Assembly (NCBI RefSeq): GCF_900102885.1
Contig: NZ_FNGE01000001.1
Coordinates: 186,001-250,000, forward strand
DNA from: Paracoccus chinensis
GTDB taxonomy: Bacteria; Pseudomonadota; Alphaproteobacteria; Rhodobacterales; Rhodobacteraceae
Reading direction: 5' to 3'
Length of the DNA: 64,000 nucleotides
Shown piece after piece: positions 32,400 through 41,532 of this stretch. Numbering within the stretch: position 1 is the stretch's first letter; each line of letters opens with the position of its first letter. A model generated the notes under the pieces. That model ran no database searches and was not told where the DNA came from. It worked only from the letters and a program-made list of their open reading frames with translations. A program made the position numbers and the translations under genes.

Positions 32400-33362
32400 C
32401 TAGCGGCGGCGAAGGTTCTCGGGGATGCGGAACAGCTCGTCCGCGGTCTGCTCGCTGCGATCCTCCAGCAGGGCGCCCTCGGGCGGGCGGACACCCTCGC
32501 GAGCCAGGCGGTCGCGCAGGACCTGGATCTCGATGTCCATGTCGGTGCGCCCGCCCTGGTGCAGCCGCTGGGTCACGGCTTGGAAACCGGCTTCCAGATC
32601 ACCCAGCAAGGCCTCGTATTGCGCCCGGGCGCCTTCATCGCGGGTGCGGGCGTAAAGATCGACGAACTTGACCGTCGCGTCACGGGCGCCGATCAGGTAG
32701 ACGCCCAGGTAGCGGCGGGCCGCGGCCAGCGCGCCGGGGTTCTGTTCCACCCCGTCAAACAGGTGCCGCGCGGTCGCGGCGAACATCCCCACCCGCGCTT
32801 CCAGCCGCCGGTCGTCCACCCGCTTGATCGCGTCGGTGATGCCGGCCAGATGCTTTTCCGCCTCCTCGACCATGCGGGACGCGCGGTCCTGCTGGAAGCT
32901 GTCCACGCCCTCCATCCCCTTGTCGCTCATCGGGTCCGGGCCAAAGGTCAGCCAGTGCAGGATCGAGCCGGTGAAGCCGATGGCCAGCGCGCCCCCCAGC
33001 GCGCCCGGCTCGGCCGAGCCCACGGCCAGTCCGAGGCCCGTCAGCACGCCGCCGAACAGCTTGCGCGGGATCGCCGGGCGGCGCGCCACGCGGCGCGCGT
33101 CATAGGCGGCCTCGGCCTGCAGGCCTTCGCGCGTCATCCACATCGCGCCTGCGGTGATGCCGAAGCCGGCAAGGCTTGTGGCCATCACAACCGGATCGCC
33201 CTGGAAGAAGGCCGTCAGCAGGAAGGGCGAGGCCATGAAGGTGATCCACTTGGTCCGCCCTTCATGCGGGTGGCGCACCTCGCCCGGCGCGGGACGCGCG
33301 GGCGGGGCATTGTCCGCCCGGCCCGCGTTGGGGGAATACTTGCCGCCGAACCGTTTCGCCAT
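32400..33362 (-). CDS. XpaC-like protein (5-bromo-4-chloroindolyl phosphate hydrolysis family)
   Basis: A 320-residue protein with a positively charged N-terminus, two hydrophobic segments (about residues 42-75 and 105-140) and a long helical C-terminal half. The helical part includes [20 protein letters not shown] and [20 protein letters not shown], the pattern of XpaC-type proteins. The family name comes from an old Bacillus phenotype; in proteobacteria these proteins usually neighbour toxic-anion-resistance (TelA-like) genes. No telA gene is visible here. Function unknown. A tiny ORF sits 10 bp upstream, and truA follows. Confidence 0.8.
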   Translation of the reverse strand: MAKRFGGKYSPNAGRADNAPPARPAPGEVRHPHEGRTKWITFMASPFLLTAFFQGDPVVMATSLAGFGITAGAMWMTREGLQAEAAYDARRVARRPAIPRKLFGGVLTGLGLAVGSAEPGALGGALAIGFTGSILHWLTFGPDPMSDKGMEGVDSFQQDRASRMVEEAEKHLAGITDAIKRVDDRRLEARVGMFAATARHLFDGVEQNPGALAAARRYLGVYLIGARDATVKFVDLYARTRDEGARAQYEALLGDLEAGFQAVTQRLHQGGRTDMDIEIQVLRDRLAREGVRPPEGALLEDRSEQTADELFRIPENLRRR

Positions 33363-33372
33363 GATCCCGCCC

Positions 33373-33456
33373 TCAGCCCGCGCCGAAGAGCGAGGCGTAA
33401 AGCGTCACCCCCATCAGAAGGAAGAAGGACAGGCGCTGCGCGGCGGGACGGGACAT
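33373..33456 (-). CDS. Possible 27-residue membrane microprotein upstream of the XpaC-like gene
   Basis: Starts MSRPAAQRLSFFLLMGVTLY and ends ASLFGAG: a short basic head followed by a single hydrophobic helix, which is typical of bacterial membrane microproteins. Codon third positions are mostly G or C, like real genes here. Its stop lies 10 bp before the XpaC-like start, with GGGCGGG in between serving as that gene's ribosome binding site, so the two could be cotranscribed. No clear ribosome binding site precedes the small ORF itself. Confidence 0.4.
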   Translation of the reverse strand: MSRPAAQRLSFFLLMGVTLYASLFGAG

Positions 33457-33687
33457 GGCATGATCTTTCGGCGGATCGGCGTTTCGGCGGTGGCCGCTCT
33501 TGCGGTCGCACGGGGGCGGTCGCCCGGTCAACCCCGCAGCGGCCCGCCCGTTCCGGGGCGCGGCACGGGAAAAGGCGCAGGCCTGCGTGGCAGGCAGGCC
33601 GGAATCAGGAACATCCGCCTTGCGCGCGCGGTTGTCCCGGGCGAGTTGCCCTTCGCTTCACGCAAACCGCGACCTGCAGGTGTCCCC

Positions 33688-34212
33688 TTGATCTGGCGCA
33701 CAGCCGTCCTTGCCGCCATCGCCTGCCTGTTCCTGGCCGTGCCGGACGTGGACCTGATGCTTCTGTCGCTGCTGCACCACCGCTCGATCCTGACGCATTC
33801 GGCGCTGCCCGCACTCATCCCCTTCCTTTTCCGCCGCAGGATCGGGCTGATGCCCACGGCCGGGGCGCTGATCGGGCTGTACGTCCACCTGATCTGCGAT
33901 GCGCTGTCGCCCTCGGTGGGCTTCGGGCAGGTCTGGCTGCCCGCGCCCTTCAAGATGCCGCTGGGCGGGCTCAGCCGCCTGTGGCTGGCCGGGAACGCCG
34001 CCCTCTGCTTCCTGCTGGCGCAGGGAATCTGCCGCCGCCTCTCGCCCGGCCTGGCGGGCTTGGTCGCGGTGGTGCTGGCCAGCGCCGGGGTCGGGATCTT
34101 CTATGGGCTGGTCAACGAAAGGTCGCTTCTGTCCGCAGCGGTCTGCCTGGTTTTCCCGGGCCTTCTCGGCCTGTCGATCCGGCAGCGCCTGCGGAAGCGT
34201 CCTTCCGCCTAG
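33688..34212 (+). CDS. Small membrane-bound metal-dependent hydrolase-like protein
   Basis: A multi-helix inner-membrane protein of about 174 residues. The string LLHHRSILTHSALPAL contains the H-R-x-x-T-H-S motif seen in the YdjM/LexA-regulated membrane-bound hydrolase family, where His and Asp (VPDVDLML just upstream) could bind metal. The start is uncertain: TTG at 33688 gives the compact form, while the frame stays open to an ATG at 33461 with poor codon use. Function is not known for most members. It diverges from the small ORF and XpaC-like gene. Confidence 0.6.
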   Translation: MIWRTAVLAAIACLFLAVPDVDLMLLSLLHHRSILTHSALPALIPFLFRRRIGLMPTAGALIGLYVHLICDALSPSVGFGQVWLPAPFKMPLGGLSRLWLAGNAALCFLLAQGICRRLSPGLAGLVAVVLASAGVGIFYGLVNERSLLSAAVCLVFPGLLGLSIRQRLRKRPSA

Positions 34213-34253
34213 AGGGCCTGCGCTTCACGGCGCCTGCCGACAAGAAAGGGGAT

Positions 34254-34327
34254 TGGAGCGGGTGATGGGAATCGAACCCACGTATTCAGCTTGGAAGGCT
34301 GCTGCTCTACCATTGAGCTACACCCGC
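34254..34327 (-). tRNA. tRNA-Gly (anticodon TCC)
   Basis: Read on the minus strand, the 7-bp acceptor stem is GCGGGTG paired with CACCCGC. The D arm is AGCTCAATGGTAGAGC, the anticodon loop CTTCCAA gives anticodon TCC, and the T arm GTGGGTTCGATTCCCA is standard. The 3' CCA is encoded. It decodes GGA and, by wobble, GGG. It lies between the hydrolase-like gene and trkH. Confidence 0.96.
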
Positions 34328-34412
34328 ATGACGGGCAGCTTTACCCAAGCAGGACCCGCCGCGCAAGCGGGCCGCGCTTGACCGGCGCAAGGCGCGGGGG
34401 CAGTCAGGCGGG

Positions 34413-35861
34413 ATGATCGACATCCGCCCCGTCGCCCAAGCGATCTCAAAGCTTTCCGTCGCCATGGGCGGGCTGATGCTGCTGCCGGCCGCCGTCGACT
34501 GGAGCATGGGCGACCCGAACTGGCGCGCCTTCTTGGCCTCGGCCTGCGGGACGGTCGTCCTGGGCCTGATGACCATGCTGGCAACGCGGGGCGGCGGCGG
34601 GCGGCTGCAGATCGAGCAGGCCTTTCTTCTGACCACGGGCCTCTGGATGGTGCTGCCGGTGCTGGGGGCGATTCCCTTCGTGCTAGGCGCGCCGGGGGCA
34701 AGCTGGACCGACGCGATGTTCGAATCGATGTCGGGCATGACCACGACAGGGGCCACGGCCTTCCGGAAACTCGACGGCCTGCCGCTGGGCACGCATCTGT
34801 GGCGCGGCATCCTGCAATGGGCGGGGGGCCTGGGCATCGTCGTGGTCGCCATGGTGTTCCTGCCCATCATGCGGGTCGGCGGCATGCAGTTCTTCAAGTC
34901 CGAGGGATTCGACACCATGGGCAAGGTCATGCCGCGGGCGGGCCAGATCGCGGCCGAGATGGCGCAGCTTTACCTCGGCATCACCATCGCCTGCGCCCTG
35001 GCCTATGCCGCGCTGGGGATGGGCGGCTTCGACGCGGTGATGCACGCGCTGACGACCTGCTCCACCGGCGGATTCGGGCGCTATGACGCGAGCTTCGTCC
35101 CCTTCATCGGCCCCATCGAATACGCGGCGTCCTTTTTCACCATTCTGGCCTCGCTTCCCTTCGTGCGGATGCTGCAACTGGCGCATGGCGACCCCGGCCC
35201 GATCTGGCGCGACAGCCAGATCCGCACCTACCTGGGCATCATAGCCGCCATCTGCGGGCTGATCATGGCCTATGAAGCGGCCTGGCGCGAGGTCGCGCCC
35301 TCCTTCGACTTGCTGCGCGAGGTGATCTTCAACGTCGTCACCATCATTTCGGGCACGGGCTTCGCCTCGGCCGACGTGACGCAATGGGGTCACCTGCCCT
35401 TCGTGCTGCTGGTGCTGGCGGGGCTGATCGGGGGCTGCACGGGCTCGACAGTGTGCTCCATCAAGGTCTTCCGTTATCAGGTGCTGTTCGAGGCCCTGCG
35501 CGGCCAGTTGGTGCAGATGCACTCGCCCCATCGCGTGCGGCCCTTGCGGCTGCAGGGGCGCAGGCTGGACGCCGAGGTGGTGAACTCGGTCATGGCCTTC
35601 TTCACGCTGTTCGTGCTGACCTTCGGCGTGCTGATCGTGGCGCTGGCGCTGAGCGGACTGCATTCCCGCACCGCCCTGACCGCTGCCTGGACCGCCATCG
35701 CCAACGTGGGCCCGATCTGGGGCCCCGAGGTGACGGCGAACGGTGGCGTCGCGGCCTTCCCCGAGACCTCGAAGTGGCTGATGATCCTGGGGATGTACCT
35801 CGGCCGGCTGGAACTGATCACCGTTCTGGTCGTGCTGCTGCCGCGCTTCTGGCGGCAGTAG
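34413..35861 (+). CDS. trkH: TrkH family potassium uptake protein
   Basis: A 482-residue K+ translocating subunit with repeated M1-P-M2 units. Selectivity-filter-like strings are visible as SGMTTTGATAF, TTCSTGGFGRY and IISGTGFAS, followed by GGCTGSTVCSIKVFR near the fourth loop. It needs the NAD-binding regulator TrkA, which is not in the window. The start MIDIRPVAQAISKL matches the family. It is convergent with the peptidoglycan-binding gene, ending one base before it. Confidence 0.94.
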   Translation: MIDIRPVAQAISKLSVAMGGLMLLPAAVDWSMGDPNWRAFLASACGTVVLGLMTMLATRGGGGRLQIEQAFLLTTGLWMVLPVLGAIPFVLGAPGASWTDAMFESMSGMTTTGATAFRKLDGLPLGTHLWRGILQWAGGLGIVVVAMVFLPIMRVGGMQFFKSEGFDTMGKVMPRAGQIAAEMAQLYLGITIACALAYAALGMGGFDAVMHALTTCSTGGFGRYDASFVPFIGPIEYAASFFTILASLPFVRMLQLAHGDPGPIWRDSQIRTYLGIIAAICGLIMAYEAAWREVAPSFDLLREVIFNVVTIISGTGFASADVTQWGHLPFVLLVLAGLIGGCTGSTVCSIKVFRYQVLFEALRGQLVQMHSPHRVRPLRLQGRRLDAEVVNSVMAFFTLFVLTFGVLIVALALSGLHSRTALTAAWTAIANVGPIWGPEVTANGGVAAFPETSKWLMILGMYLGRLELITVLVVLLPRFWRQ

Positions 35862-37244
35862 TCAGGCGGGATCGGTTCCGGCGGGGCCTTCCGCCTGCGG
35901 GGCAGGTTCCGGCGCCGGGGTCGCCCGCAGGCTGTCGAGGATTTCCGCCGCGACATGGGGCTGGTCGGCAGCGTCCATCACCGGCCAGATCAGCACCACG
36001 CCCTGCACGCGTCCATCGACGACCCGCGCCTCGGCCTGGCCGATATGGGTGTCGTTGCGCCCGATCAGCGAGGCGCGGCCCTGCGCCACCTGCCGCTCGG
36101 GCGAGGGCACCCAGCCCAGCGCGGTGACAAGGCCGGTGAAGTCCAGCATCTCCTGCTGCCCGCCGGGCGCGCCGTAAAGGATCAGCGCCGAGCCCGAGTC
36201 GTCCTTGGGCCCGTAGATCGACAGCCCCTGTTCGTTGCGGTCGAACTGCAGCCGGTCCATCGGCACCATCAGCGACAGGCCCGACTGCGGGTCGTCCAGT
36301 TGCGTCAGGTTCATCTCTGCCCGCCACGCCTCGCGGCGCTGGATCAGGGCGCGCATGGTTTCGGCCGCATCGGGCGAGGCGCGCAGGGACAAGACCTCGG
36401 CCGCGATGGCGGCGCGGGTCTGCGGGCCGTCCTTGCCGTCGATCTCGCCGTTGTAATGGCCAGCCCAGCGCAGGGCGCGCTGGACGTCCTCCAGCGGCGG
36501 CATCTCGGCGCCGGAACCCGCTTGGGGCAGTTCGATGGCGCCGGCAGGCTCCAGCGGCTCGCCCAGGTCGTCGGGCGGCAGGACGGCGGCGAAGCGGCCC
36601 ACCCGCTCGGCCCGCCGGAAGGCGCCGAGCCAGGCCTCAGCCACCTCGGCGGGCATGGGACCCAGCGCGATGGCGAGGCCGCCGTCCGGCTGCTGGAACA
36701 GCCCGGCCTCGGGGAAATCCTCGCGCCAGGTCGCCAGCGCCGCATCCGCCGCCTCGCGCGTGTCGAAGCGCTGCAGGCGCAGGTAGTCGCCGGGCGGGGG
36801 CGCAATGACGGGTTCGGCGGCGGCCGTGTCAGGCGCAGCGCTTGCGGATGCGCCCCCCGTACCCGCGCCCTGCGGCGCGAAGGTCGAGGCCCCTGCCGCC
36901 GGACCCGCCCCATCGGGCGGAGCGCCGGCAGCCCCCGCCACGGCGGCCGCAACCGGCTGCGCGCCCTCGGGCACCGGCACGATGAAGCTGTCGCCGGGGA
37001 TCTCGCCCGCCGCGCTGAGGCGGGCAAGCTCGGCCTCGGCCTCCTCGCGCTCCATCGGTCCCAGGCCGATGCCGGTCCAGCCGCCGGGCAGCGGGAAGCG
37101 CATCACCTCGGGGTAGCGCCCGGCCCAGCGGGCGATCATCGCCTCGGCCGCCGCCGCGCGCTGCGCCTCGACCCGCAGCACCACCGGCTCGGCCAGCACC
37201 GCCCCCGGCAGCATCGCGCAGATCAGAAAGGCCAAGCCCCGCAT
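35862..37244 (-). CDS. Secreted peptidoglycan-binding protein with SPOR-like repeats
   Basis: A 460-residue exported protein with signal peptide [18 protein letters not shown]. It has two SPOR-like repeats, near residues 28-90 and 150-210. Both have the same core: an aromatic- or charge-rich helix, then GLAIALGPM / GIGLGPM and [10 protein letters not shown] / [12 protein letters not shown] Pro/Ala-rich linker separates them. A putative peptidoglycan-binding-1 domain follows ([20 protein letters not shown]). The C-terminal domain of about 170 residues is not recognised. It probably acts in the periplasm on cell-wall sensing or remodelling. No partner gene is adjacent. Confidence 0.78.
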   Translation of the reverse strand: MRGLAFLICAMLPGAVLAEPVVLRVEAQRAAAAEAMIARWAGRYPEVMRFPLPGGWTGIGLGPMEREEAEAELARLSAAGEIPGDSFIVPVPEGAQPVAAAVAGAAGAPPDGAGPAAGASTFAPQGAGTGGASASAAPDTAAAEPVIAPPPGDYLRLQRFDTREAADAALATWREDFPEAGLFQQPDGGLAIALGPMPAEVAEAWLGAFRRAERVGRFAAVLPPDDLGEPLEPAGAIELPQAGSGAEMPPLEDVQRALRWAGHYNGEIDGKDGPQTRAAIAAEVLSLRASPDAAETMRALIQRREAWRAEMNLTQLDDPQSGLSLMVPMDRLQFDRNEQGLSIYGPKDDSGSALILYGAPGGQQEMLDFTGLVTALGWVPSPERQVAQGRASLIGRNDTHIGQAEARVVDGRVQGVVLIWPVMDAADQPHVAAEILDSLRATPAPEPAPQAEGPAGTDPA

Positions 37245-37339
37245 CGGTCACATCCCTTGCCCCTGGGCCGATTGACCCGGCCCGGACCGCACCCTATGAG
37301 CGGCCTGCATTCGCGTCAGTTATGCGAAAGGACGCCGGG

Positions 37340-38287
37340 ATGACCAGCCCCGAACAGGCCGACCGGCCACGCTGTTTCCAGGACGTGATCCTGCGCCTGC
37401 AGAGCTATTGGGCGGCCACCGGCTGCGCCATCCTGCAGCCCTACGACATGGAGGTGGGCGCCGGCACCTTCCACCCGGCGACCACGTTGCGATCCCTGGG
37501 CACCCGCCCCTGGGCCGCGGCCTATGTCCAGCCCTCGCGCCGCCCGACCGACGGGCGCTATGGCGAGAACCCGAACCGGCTGCAGCATTATTATCAGTAC
37601 CAGGTCATCATCAAACCCTCGCCGCCGAACCTGCAGGAGCTTTACCTTGGCTCGCTCAAGGCGATCGGTCTCGACCCGCTGGTCCACGACGTCCGCTTCG
37701 TCGAGGACGACTGGGAATCCCCCACCCTCGGCGCTTGGGGCCTCGGATGGGAAGTCTGGTGCGACGGCATGGAGGTCAGCCAGTTCACCTATTTCCAGCA
37801 GGTCGGCGGGCATGACTGCCGCCCCGTGTCGGGCGAACTGACCTATGGCCTCGAACGGCTGGCCATGTATGTGCTGGGGGTCGAGCATGTCATGGACATG
37901 CCCTTCAACGCGCCCGATGCGCCGATCCCGCTGACCTACGGCGACGTCTTCCGCCAGACCGAGCGCGAATATTCCCGCTGGAACTTCGAGGTTGCCGACA
38001 CCGAGATGCTGTTCCAGCACTTCAAGGACGCCGAGGCCGAATGCGCCCGCATCCTCGACGCGGCAGCAGAGGACAGCGCCGGGCGGCATATCCCGATGGC
38101 GCACCCGGCCTATGACCAGGCGATCAAGGCAAGCCACATCTTCAACCTGCTCGATGCGCGCGGCGTGATCTCGGTCACGGAACGGCAGGCCTATATCGGC
38201 CGCGTCCGGGCGCTGGCGAAACGCTGCGCCGACCTGTTCGTGACGACCGAGGCCGCGACCGGCGCCAACGCGGGGGATGCGGCGTGA
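37340..38287 (+). CDS. glyQ: Glycyl-tRNA synthetase alpha subunit
   Basis: Catalytic subunit of the bacterial alpha2-beta2 glycyl-tRNA synthetase. Family strings: [38 protein letters not shown] and the class II motif around [23 protein letters not shown] 37340 ([10 protein letters not shown], 315 residues) is preferred over one six codons earlier because AAAGGA lies 7 bases before it. Its stop overlaps the next gene (GTGA), leading into the DUF6446-type gene and glyS. Confidence 0.97.
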   Translation: MTSPEQADRPRCFQDVILRLQSYWAATGCAILQPYDMEVGAGTFHPATTLRSLGTRPWAAAYVQPSRRPTDGRYGENPNRLQHYYQYQVIIKPSPPNLQELYLGSLKAIGLDPLVHDVRFVEDDWESPTLGAWGLGWEVWCDGMEVSQFTYFQQVGGHDCRPVSGELTYGLERLAMYVLGVEHVMDMPFNAPDAPIPLTYGDVFRQTEREYSRWNFEVADTEMLFQHFKDAEAECARILDAAAEDSAGRHIPMAHPAYDQAIKASHIFNLLDARGVISVTERQAYIGRVRALAKRCADLFVTTEAATGANAGDAA

Positions 38288-38766
38288 CCTCGGGCAAGAT
38301 CATGGCATCCATGCTGGTGCTGGTGGCAGTGCTCGCGGGCGTCGCCGTCTGGTACCTGCAGGTCTACGGCTTCTACGAGGACGTGGACGAGATCACCGGC
38401 GCCTCGCAGATGATGGTGACCCTGCCGGACGGCTCGACCCGGCCCGTCGCCGTCTCGGAGTTCAAGGGCATCGACGCGGACTCCTCGCCGATCCGCTGGC
38501 GCTCCTGCTTCACGCTGGACCCGGCCGAGGTCGCGGACGCGGCCCCCTTCCCGGCCGCCACGCCCCTGAACGGACCGAACTGGTTCCAGTGCTATTCTGC
38601 CAAGGCCCTGACCGCCGATCTCGAGGCCGGGAATGCCCGCGCGATCCTCGGCCAAGCGGAAGTCCACCCCGACGTGGACCGTATCATCGCCGTTTATCCC
38701 GACGGCCGTGCCTTCGGCTGGCACCAGTTGAACGACAAGACCCCCGCACGCGGAGTGATGGACTGA
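38284..38766 (+). CDS. DUF6446-type membrane-anchored protein between glyQ and glyS
   Basis: 160 residues starting at a GTG that overlaps the glyQ stop. One N-terminal helix ([20 protein letters not shown]) is followed by a periplasmic domain containing [19 protein letters not shown] and [20 protein letters not shown], with two conserved-looking Cys. I recall this as DUF6446, a gene found at this place in Rhodobacteraceae; that family label is from memory and not checked. It shares one base with the glyS start. Function unknown; its location inside a tRNA synthetase operon is probably about coexpression. Confidence 0.8.
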   Translation: MTSGKIMASMLVLVAVLAGVAVWYLQVYGFYEDVDEITGASQMMVTLPDGSTRPVAVSEFKGIDADSSPIRWRSCFTLDPAEVADAAPFPAATPLNGPNWFQCYSAKALTADLEAGNARAILGQAEVHPDVDRIIAVYPDGRAFGWHQLNDKTPARGVMD

Positions 38767-41057
38767 TGGACCTGCTGATCGAGCTGTTTTCCGAGGAAAT
38801 CCCCGCCCGGATGCAGCCCCGCGCACGCGAGGACCTCAAGCGGCTCATCACCGACGGGCTGGTGGACGCGGGCCTGACCTATGCCTCGGCCGGCGCCTTC
38901 TCCACGCCCCGCCGCCTCGCGCTGGCGGTCGAGGGGCTGACAGCGGAATCCAAGCCCGTGCGCGAGGAGCGCAAGGGGCCGAGGACGGACGCGCCGGAAA
39001 AGGCCATCGAGGGCTTCCTGCGCTCGACCGGCCTGACGCTGGACCAGCTGGAACGCCGCGCCGAGAAAAAGGGCGAGGTCTTCTTCGCCGTCATCGAGAA
39101 GCCCGGCCGCAAGGCCGCGGACATTGTGGCCGAGGTTCTTGAGGCCACGATCCGCGACTTCCCCTGGCCCAAGTCGATGCGCTGGGGCTCGGGCTCGCTG
39201 CGCTGGGTCCGCCCGCTGCATTCGATCATCGCGATCCTGTCGGACGAGGGTGGCGCACAGGTCGTGCCGCTGACCGTGGACGGCATCGCGGCCGGCGACA
39301 CCACGCGCGGCCACCGCTTCATGGCCCCCGACGCCTTCCGCGTGACGGGCTTCGACGACTACGCCGCCAAGCTGCGCCGCGCGAAGGTCATGCTCGACCC
39401 CGCCGAGCGCGAGGCCGCGATCCGGCAGGAGGCCGCGAACCTCGCCTTCGCGCGCGGGTGGGAGATCGTGTCCGACGAGGGCCTGATGACCGAACTCGCC
39501 GGGCTGGTCGAATGGCCGGTGCCGCTGATGGGCGTGATCGAGCAGCGCTTCCTCGACCTGCCGCCCGAGGTTCTGCAGACCTCGATGAAGGAGCACCAGA
39601 AATTCCTGTCCGCCCGTAACCCGAAGACGGGCCGGATCGAGGGCTATGTCACCGTCGCCAACATCGAGACGCCCGACCACGGCGCGACGATCCTGGCCGG
39701 CAACCAGCGCGTCCTGGCCGCCCGCCTGTCCGACGCCGCCTTCTTCTGGGAGAACGACCTGCGCGAGGCTCGCGCGGGGATGCAGGCCTGGGCCGAGGGC
39801 CTGAAGGCCGTGACCTTCCACGCCAAGCTGGGATCGCAGGCCGACCGGGTGGAACGCATCGCCGCGCTCGCCCGCGAGATCGCCCCCGCCGTGGGCGCGG
39901 ACCCCGATCAGGCCGAGCAGGCGGCCAAGGTCGCCAAGCTGGACCTGCGCTCGGCCATGGTCGGCGAGTTCCCCGAGTTGCAGGGCACGATGGGCCGCTA
40001 TTACGCGCAGGCCGCCGGGCTGCCGGATGCGGTGGCGGATGCCGCCCGCGACCACTATTCGCCCCTGGGGCCGTCGGACGAGGTGCCCAGCGCGCCCGTC
40101 TCGGTCGCCGTGGCGCTGGCCGACAAGTATAATATCCTTGGTCACTTCTTTGCCGCAAAAGAGAAGCCCACTGGCTCAAAAGATCCCTTTGCGCTCCGGC
40201 GTGCAGCGCTCGGGATGATCCGGCTTATCGTTGATAACAGCGTCCGGCTCTCGCTCGAATATCTAGTCAGCAAAGATATCGACGGCGCTTCATTCGTTTA
40301 TGCAATGCACAATGGCGCGGCTTTGATGACGGGCCAACCTGATGGCTCGACTGTCATAACCGATTTCAACAGCGCAATGGTATTAGGTAATCAGTTTCCG
40401 GACACGTTTGGCCGCGCCCGCAGCCAAATGCTCGAAATGTTCGAAACCGGACACGATGATTTCGTGAAGCTTGTGGATGACAAGCCGGCTGGCCGCTTCC
40501 CGACAAAGCGCGAAGTATTAGAGTTGCTCGCCGCTGACCTCCTCGCCTTCCTTCACGACCGCCTCAAGGTCCATCTCCGCGACCAGGGCATCCGCCATGA
40601 CGTGATCGACGCGGTGCTGGCGATGCTGGGGTCGGACGACCTCACGCTGGTCGTGCGCCGGGCGACTGCTCTGAACGGGATGCTGGGGACCGGAGACGGC
40701 CCGAACCTGCTGCAGGGGCTCAAGCGCGCGGCCAACATCCTGGCGCAGGCCGAAGAAAAGGACGGCGTCGAATATTCCTTCGGCGCGGACCCGAAATTCG
40801 CGGAAACCGACGAGGAACGCGCGCTGTTTGCCGCGCTGGACGCCGCCGAGCCGAAGATCGCCGCCGCCATGCGGGCCGAGGACTTCCCCGCCGCCATGTC
40901 GGCCATCGCGGCCCTCCGCGCCCCCATCGACGCCTTCTTCGAGGCGGTGCAGGTCAACACCGACAACCAGGTGGTCCGCCGCAACCGCCTGAACCTTCTG
41001 TCCCGCATCCGCGAGGCGGGCCGCCTGATTGCCGACTTCGGCCGGATCGAGGGGTGA
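38766..41057 (+). CDS. glyS: Glycyl-tRNA synthetase beta subunit, with a foreign-looking internal segment
   Basis: 763 residues; binds tRNA-Gly and positions it for GlyQ. N-terminal [20 protein letters not shown], mid-region EHQKFLSARNPKTGRIEGYV, the HD-like region with KEKPTGSKDPFALRRAALG and the C-terminal anticodon domain (FGADPKFAETDEERALFAAL, NRLNLLSRIREA) are all present and in frame. From about 40126 to 40535 (residues ~454-590) base composition drops sharply and codon use changes. The later part of this block (ASFVYAMHNGAALMTGQPDG onward) does not look like GlyS to me. At 763 residues it is longer than the ~690 of E. coli. The start shares a base with the previous stop. Confidence 0.95.
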   Translation: MDLLIELFSEEIPARMQPRAREDLKRLITDGLVDAGLTYASAGAFSTPRRLALAVEGLTAESKPVREERKGPRTDAPEKAIEGFLRSTGLTLDQLERRAEKKGEVFFAVIEKPGRKAADIVAEVLEATIRDFPWPKSMRWGSGSLRWVRPLHSIIAILSDEGGAQVVPLTVDGIAAGDTTRGHRFMAPDAFRVTGFDDYAAKLRRAKVMLDPAEREAAIRQEAANLAFARGWEIVSDEGLMTELAGLVEWPVPLMGVIEQRFLDLPPEVLQTSMKEHQKFLSARNPKTGRIEGYVTVANIETPDHGATILAGNQRVLAARLSDAAFFWENDLREARAGMQAWAEGLKAVTFHAKLGSQADRVERIAALAREIAPAVGADPDQAEQAAKVAKLDLRSAMVGEFPELQGTMGRYYAQAAGLPDAVADAARDHYSPLGPSDEVPSAPVSVAVALADKYNILGHFFAAKEKPTGSKDPFALRRAALGMIRLIVDNSVRLSLEYLVSKDIDGASFVYAMHNGAALMTGQPDGSTVITDFNSAMVLGNQFPDTFGRARSQMLEMFETGHDDFVKLVDDKPAGRFPTKREVLELLAADLLAFLHDRLKVHLRDQGIRHDVIDAVLAMLGSDDLTLVVRRATALNGMLGTGDGPNLLQGLKRAANILAQAEEKDGVEYSFGADPKFAETDEERALFAALDAAEPKIAAAMRAEDFPAAMSAIAALRAPIDAFFEAVQVNTDNQVVRRNRLNLLSRIREAGRLIADFGRIEG
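40126..40535 (+). other. Low-GC mosaic segment inside glyS
   Basis: Three 60-base lines counted by hand inside this block contain 31-33 G+C (about 52-55 percent), while the glyS sequence on both sides is clearly above 65 percent. Third codon positions inside are often A or T (for example AAG TAT AAT ATC, GAA GTA TTA GAG TTG), which is unlike the rest of the gene. The reading frame continues across both borders. It fits gene conversion or recombination from a lower-GC donor, or an in-frame insertion. Confidence 0.75.
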
Positions 41058-41236
41058 GCCGGATCAGGGAAAGGTCCAGTGGACCTTTCCCCCGGCGAAC
41101 GCCCGGCGCGCAAGCGGAGGGCCCGCATGACGTCCGCAAACAGTCTGGTGGACCGTTTCCAGTCCCGAACGCCCGGAACGAAAGCAGAGGGCTGGGCCGG
41201 ATCAGGCGCGAATGCCCGAAGCGCAAGCGAAAACCT
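41058..41236. repeat. Degenerate REP-like repeat array after glyS
   Basis: Pieces recur in order: GCCGGATCAGG at 41058 and 41196; GTCCAGTGGACC at 41074 and GTCTGGTGGACC at 41143 (period 69 bp); CGAACGCCCGG at 41096 and 41166, with CGAATGCCCGA at 41209. Each of the last is followed by a variant of GCGCAAGCGGAG. The rest of the glyS-kynU gap, 41237-41457, holds no gene or clear signal that I can see. Confidence 0.65.
41067..41091. repeat. Perfect hairpin just after glyS
   Basis: Arms GGGAAAGGTCC and GGACCTTTCCC (11 bp each) flank the 3-base centre AGT, starting 10 bases after the glyS stop. It could act as a transcript end or stability element, although no run of T follows. It is also the first part of a repeated unit that continues to about 41236. 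Confidence 0.75.
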
Positions 41237-41457
41237 GGATAGGGAAGGGAGCGCGGCCTTTTTTCCCTTGGCAGCGTGGCGCATCGCACGGATGCCCCCC
41301 CCTTCGCACCCAGCCCCGTTCCGCTGAACTGAAGGGCGGACGAATAGTCGAAACAGGCGTTCCTGCCGCGCCTTCGTTCCGCTGGCCGACGGCTTCCGAG
41401 ACTGTGGCCCAACCTTGCGGATCGACGCTTACGGCATCGGGTCGCAAGCCCATGCAT

Positions 41458-41479
41458 TATCGCGAAAATGATAGCGATA
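41458..41479. promoter_or_regulatory. Inverted repeat upstream of kynureninase
   Basis: TATCGC (41458-41463) and GCGATA (41474-41479) form an inverted pair separated by 10 bases, about one helical turn, in a locally AT-rich patch 54 bp before the kynU start. This is a reasonable operator layout, for example for an Lrp-type KynR or another dimeric regulator, but no regulator gene is adjacent. Confidence 0.3.
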
Positions 41480-41532
41480 CCCCATCTTGCAGCCGCCGGT
41501 TGCGCTGCTAGCTTGCGTCAAAGGGGAGCCTC

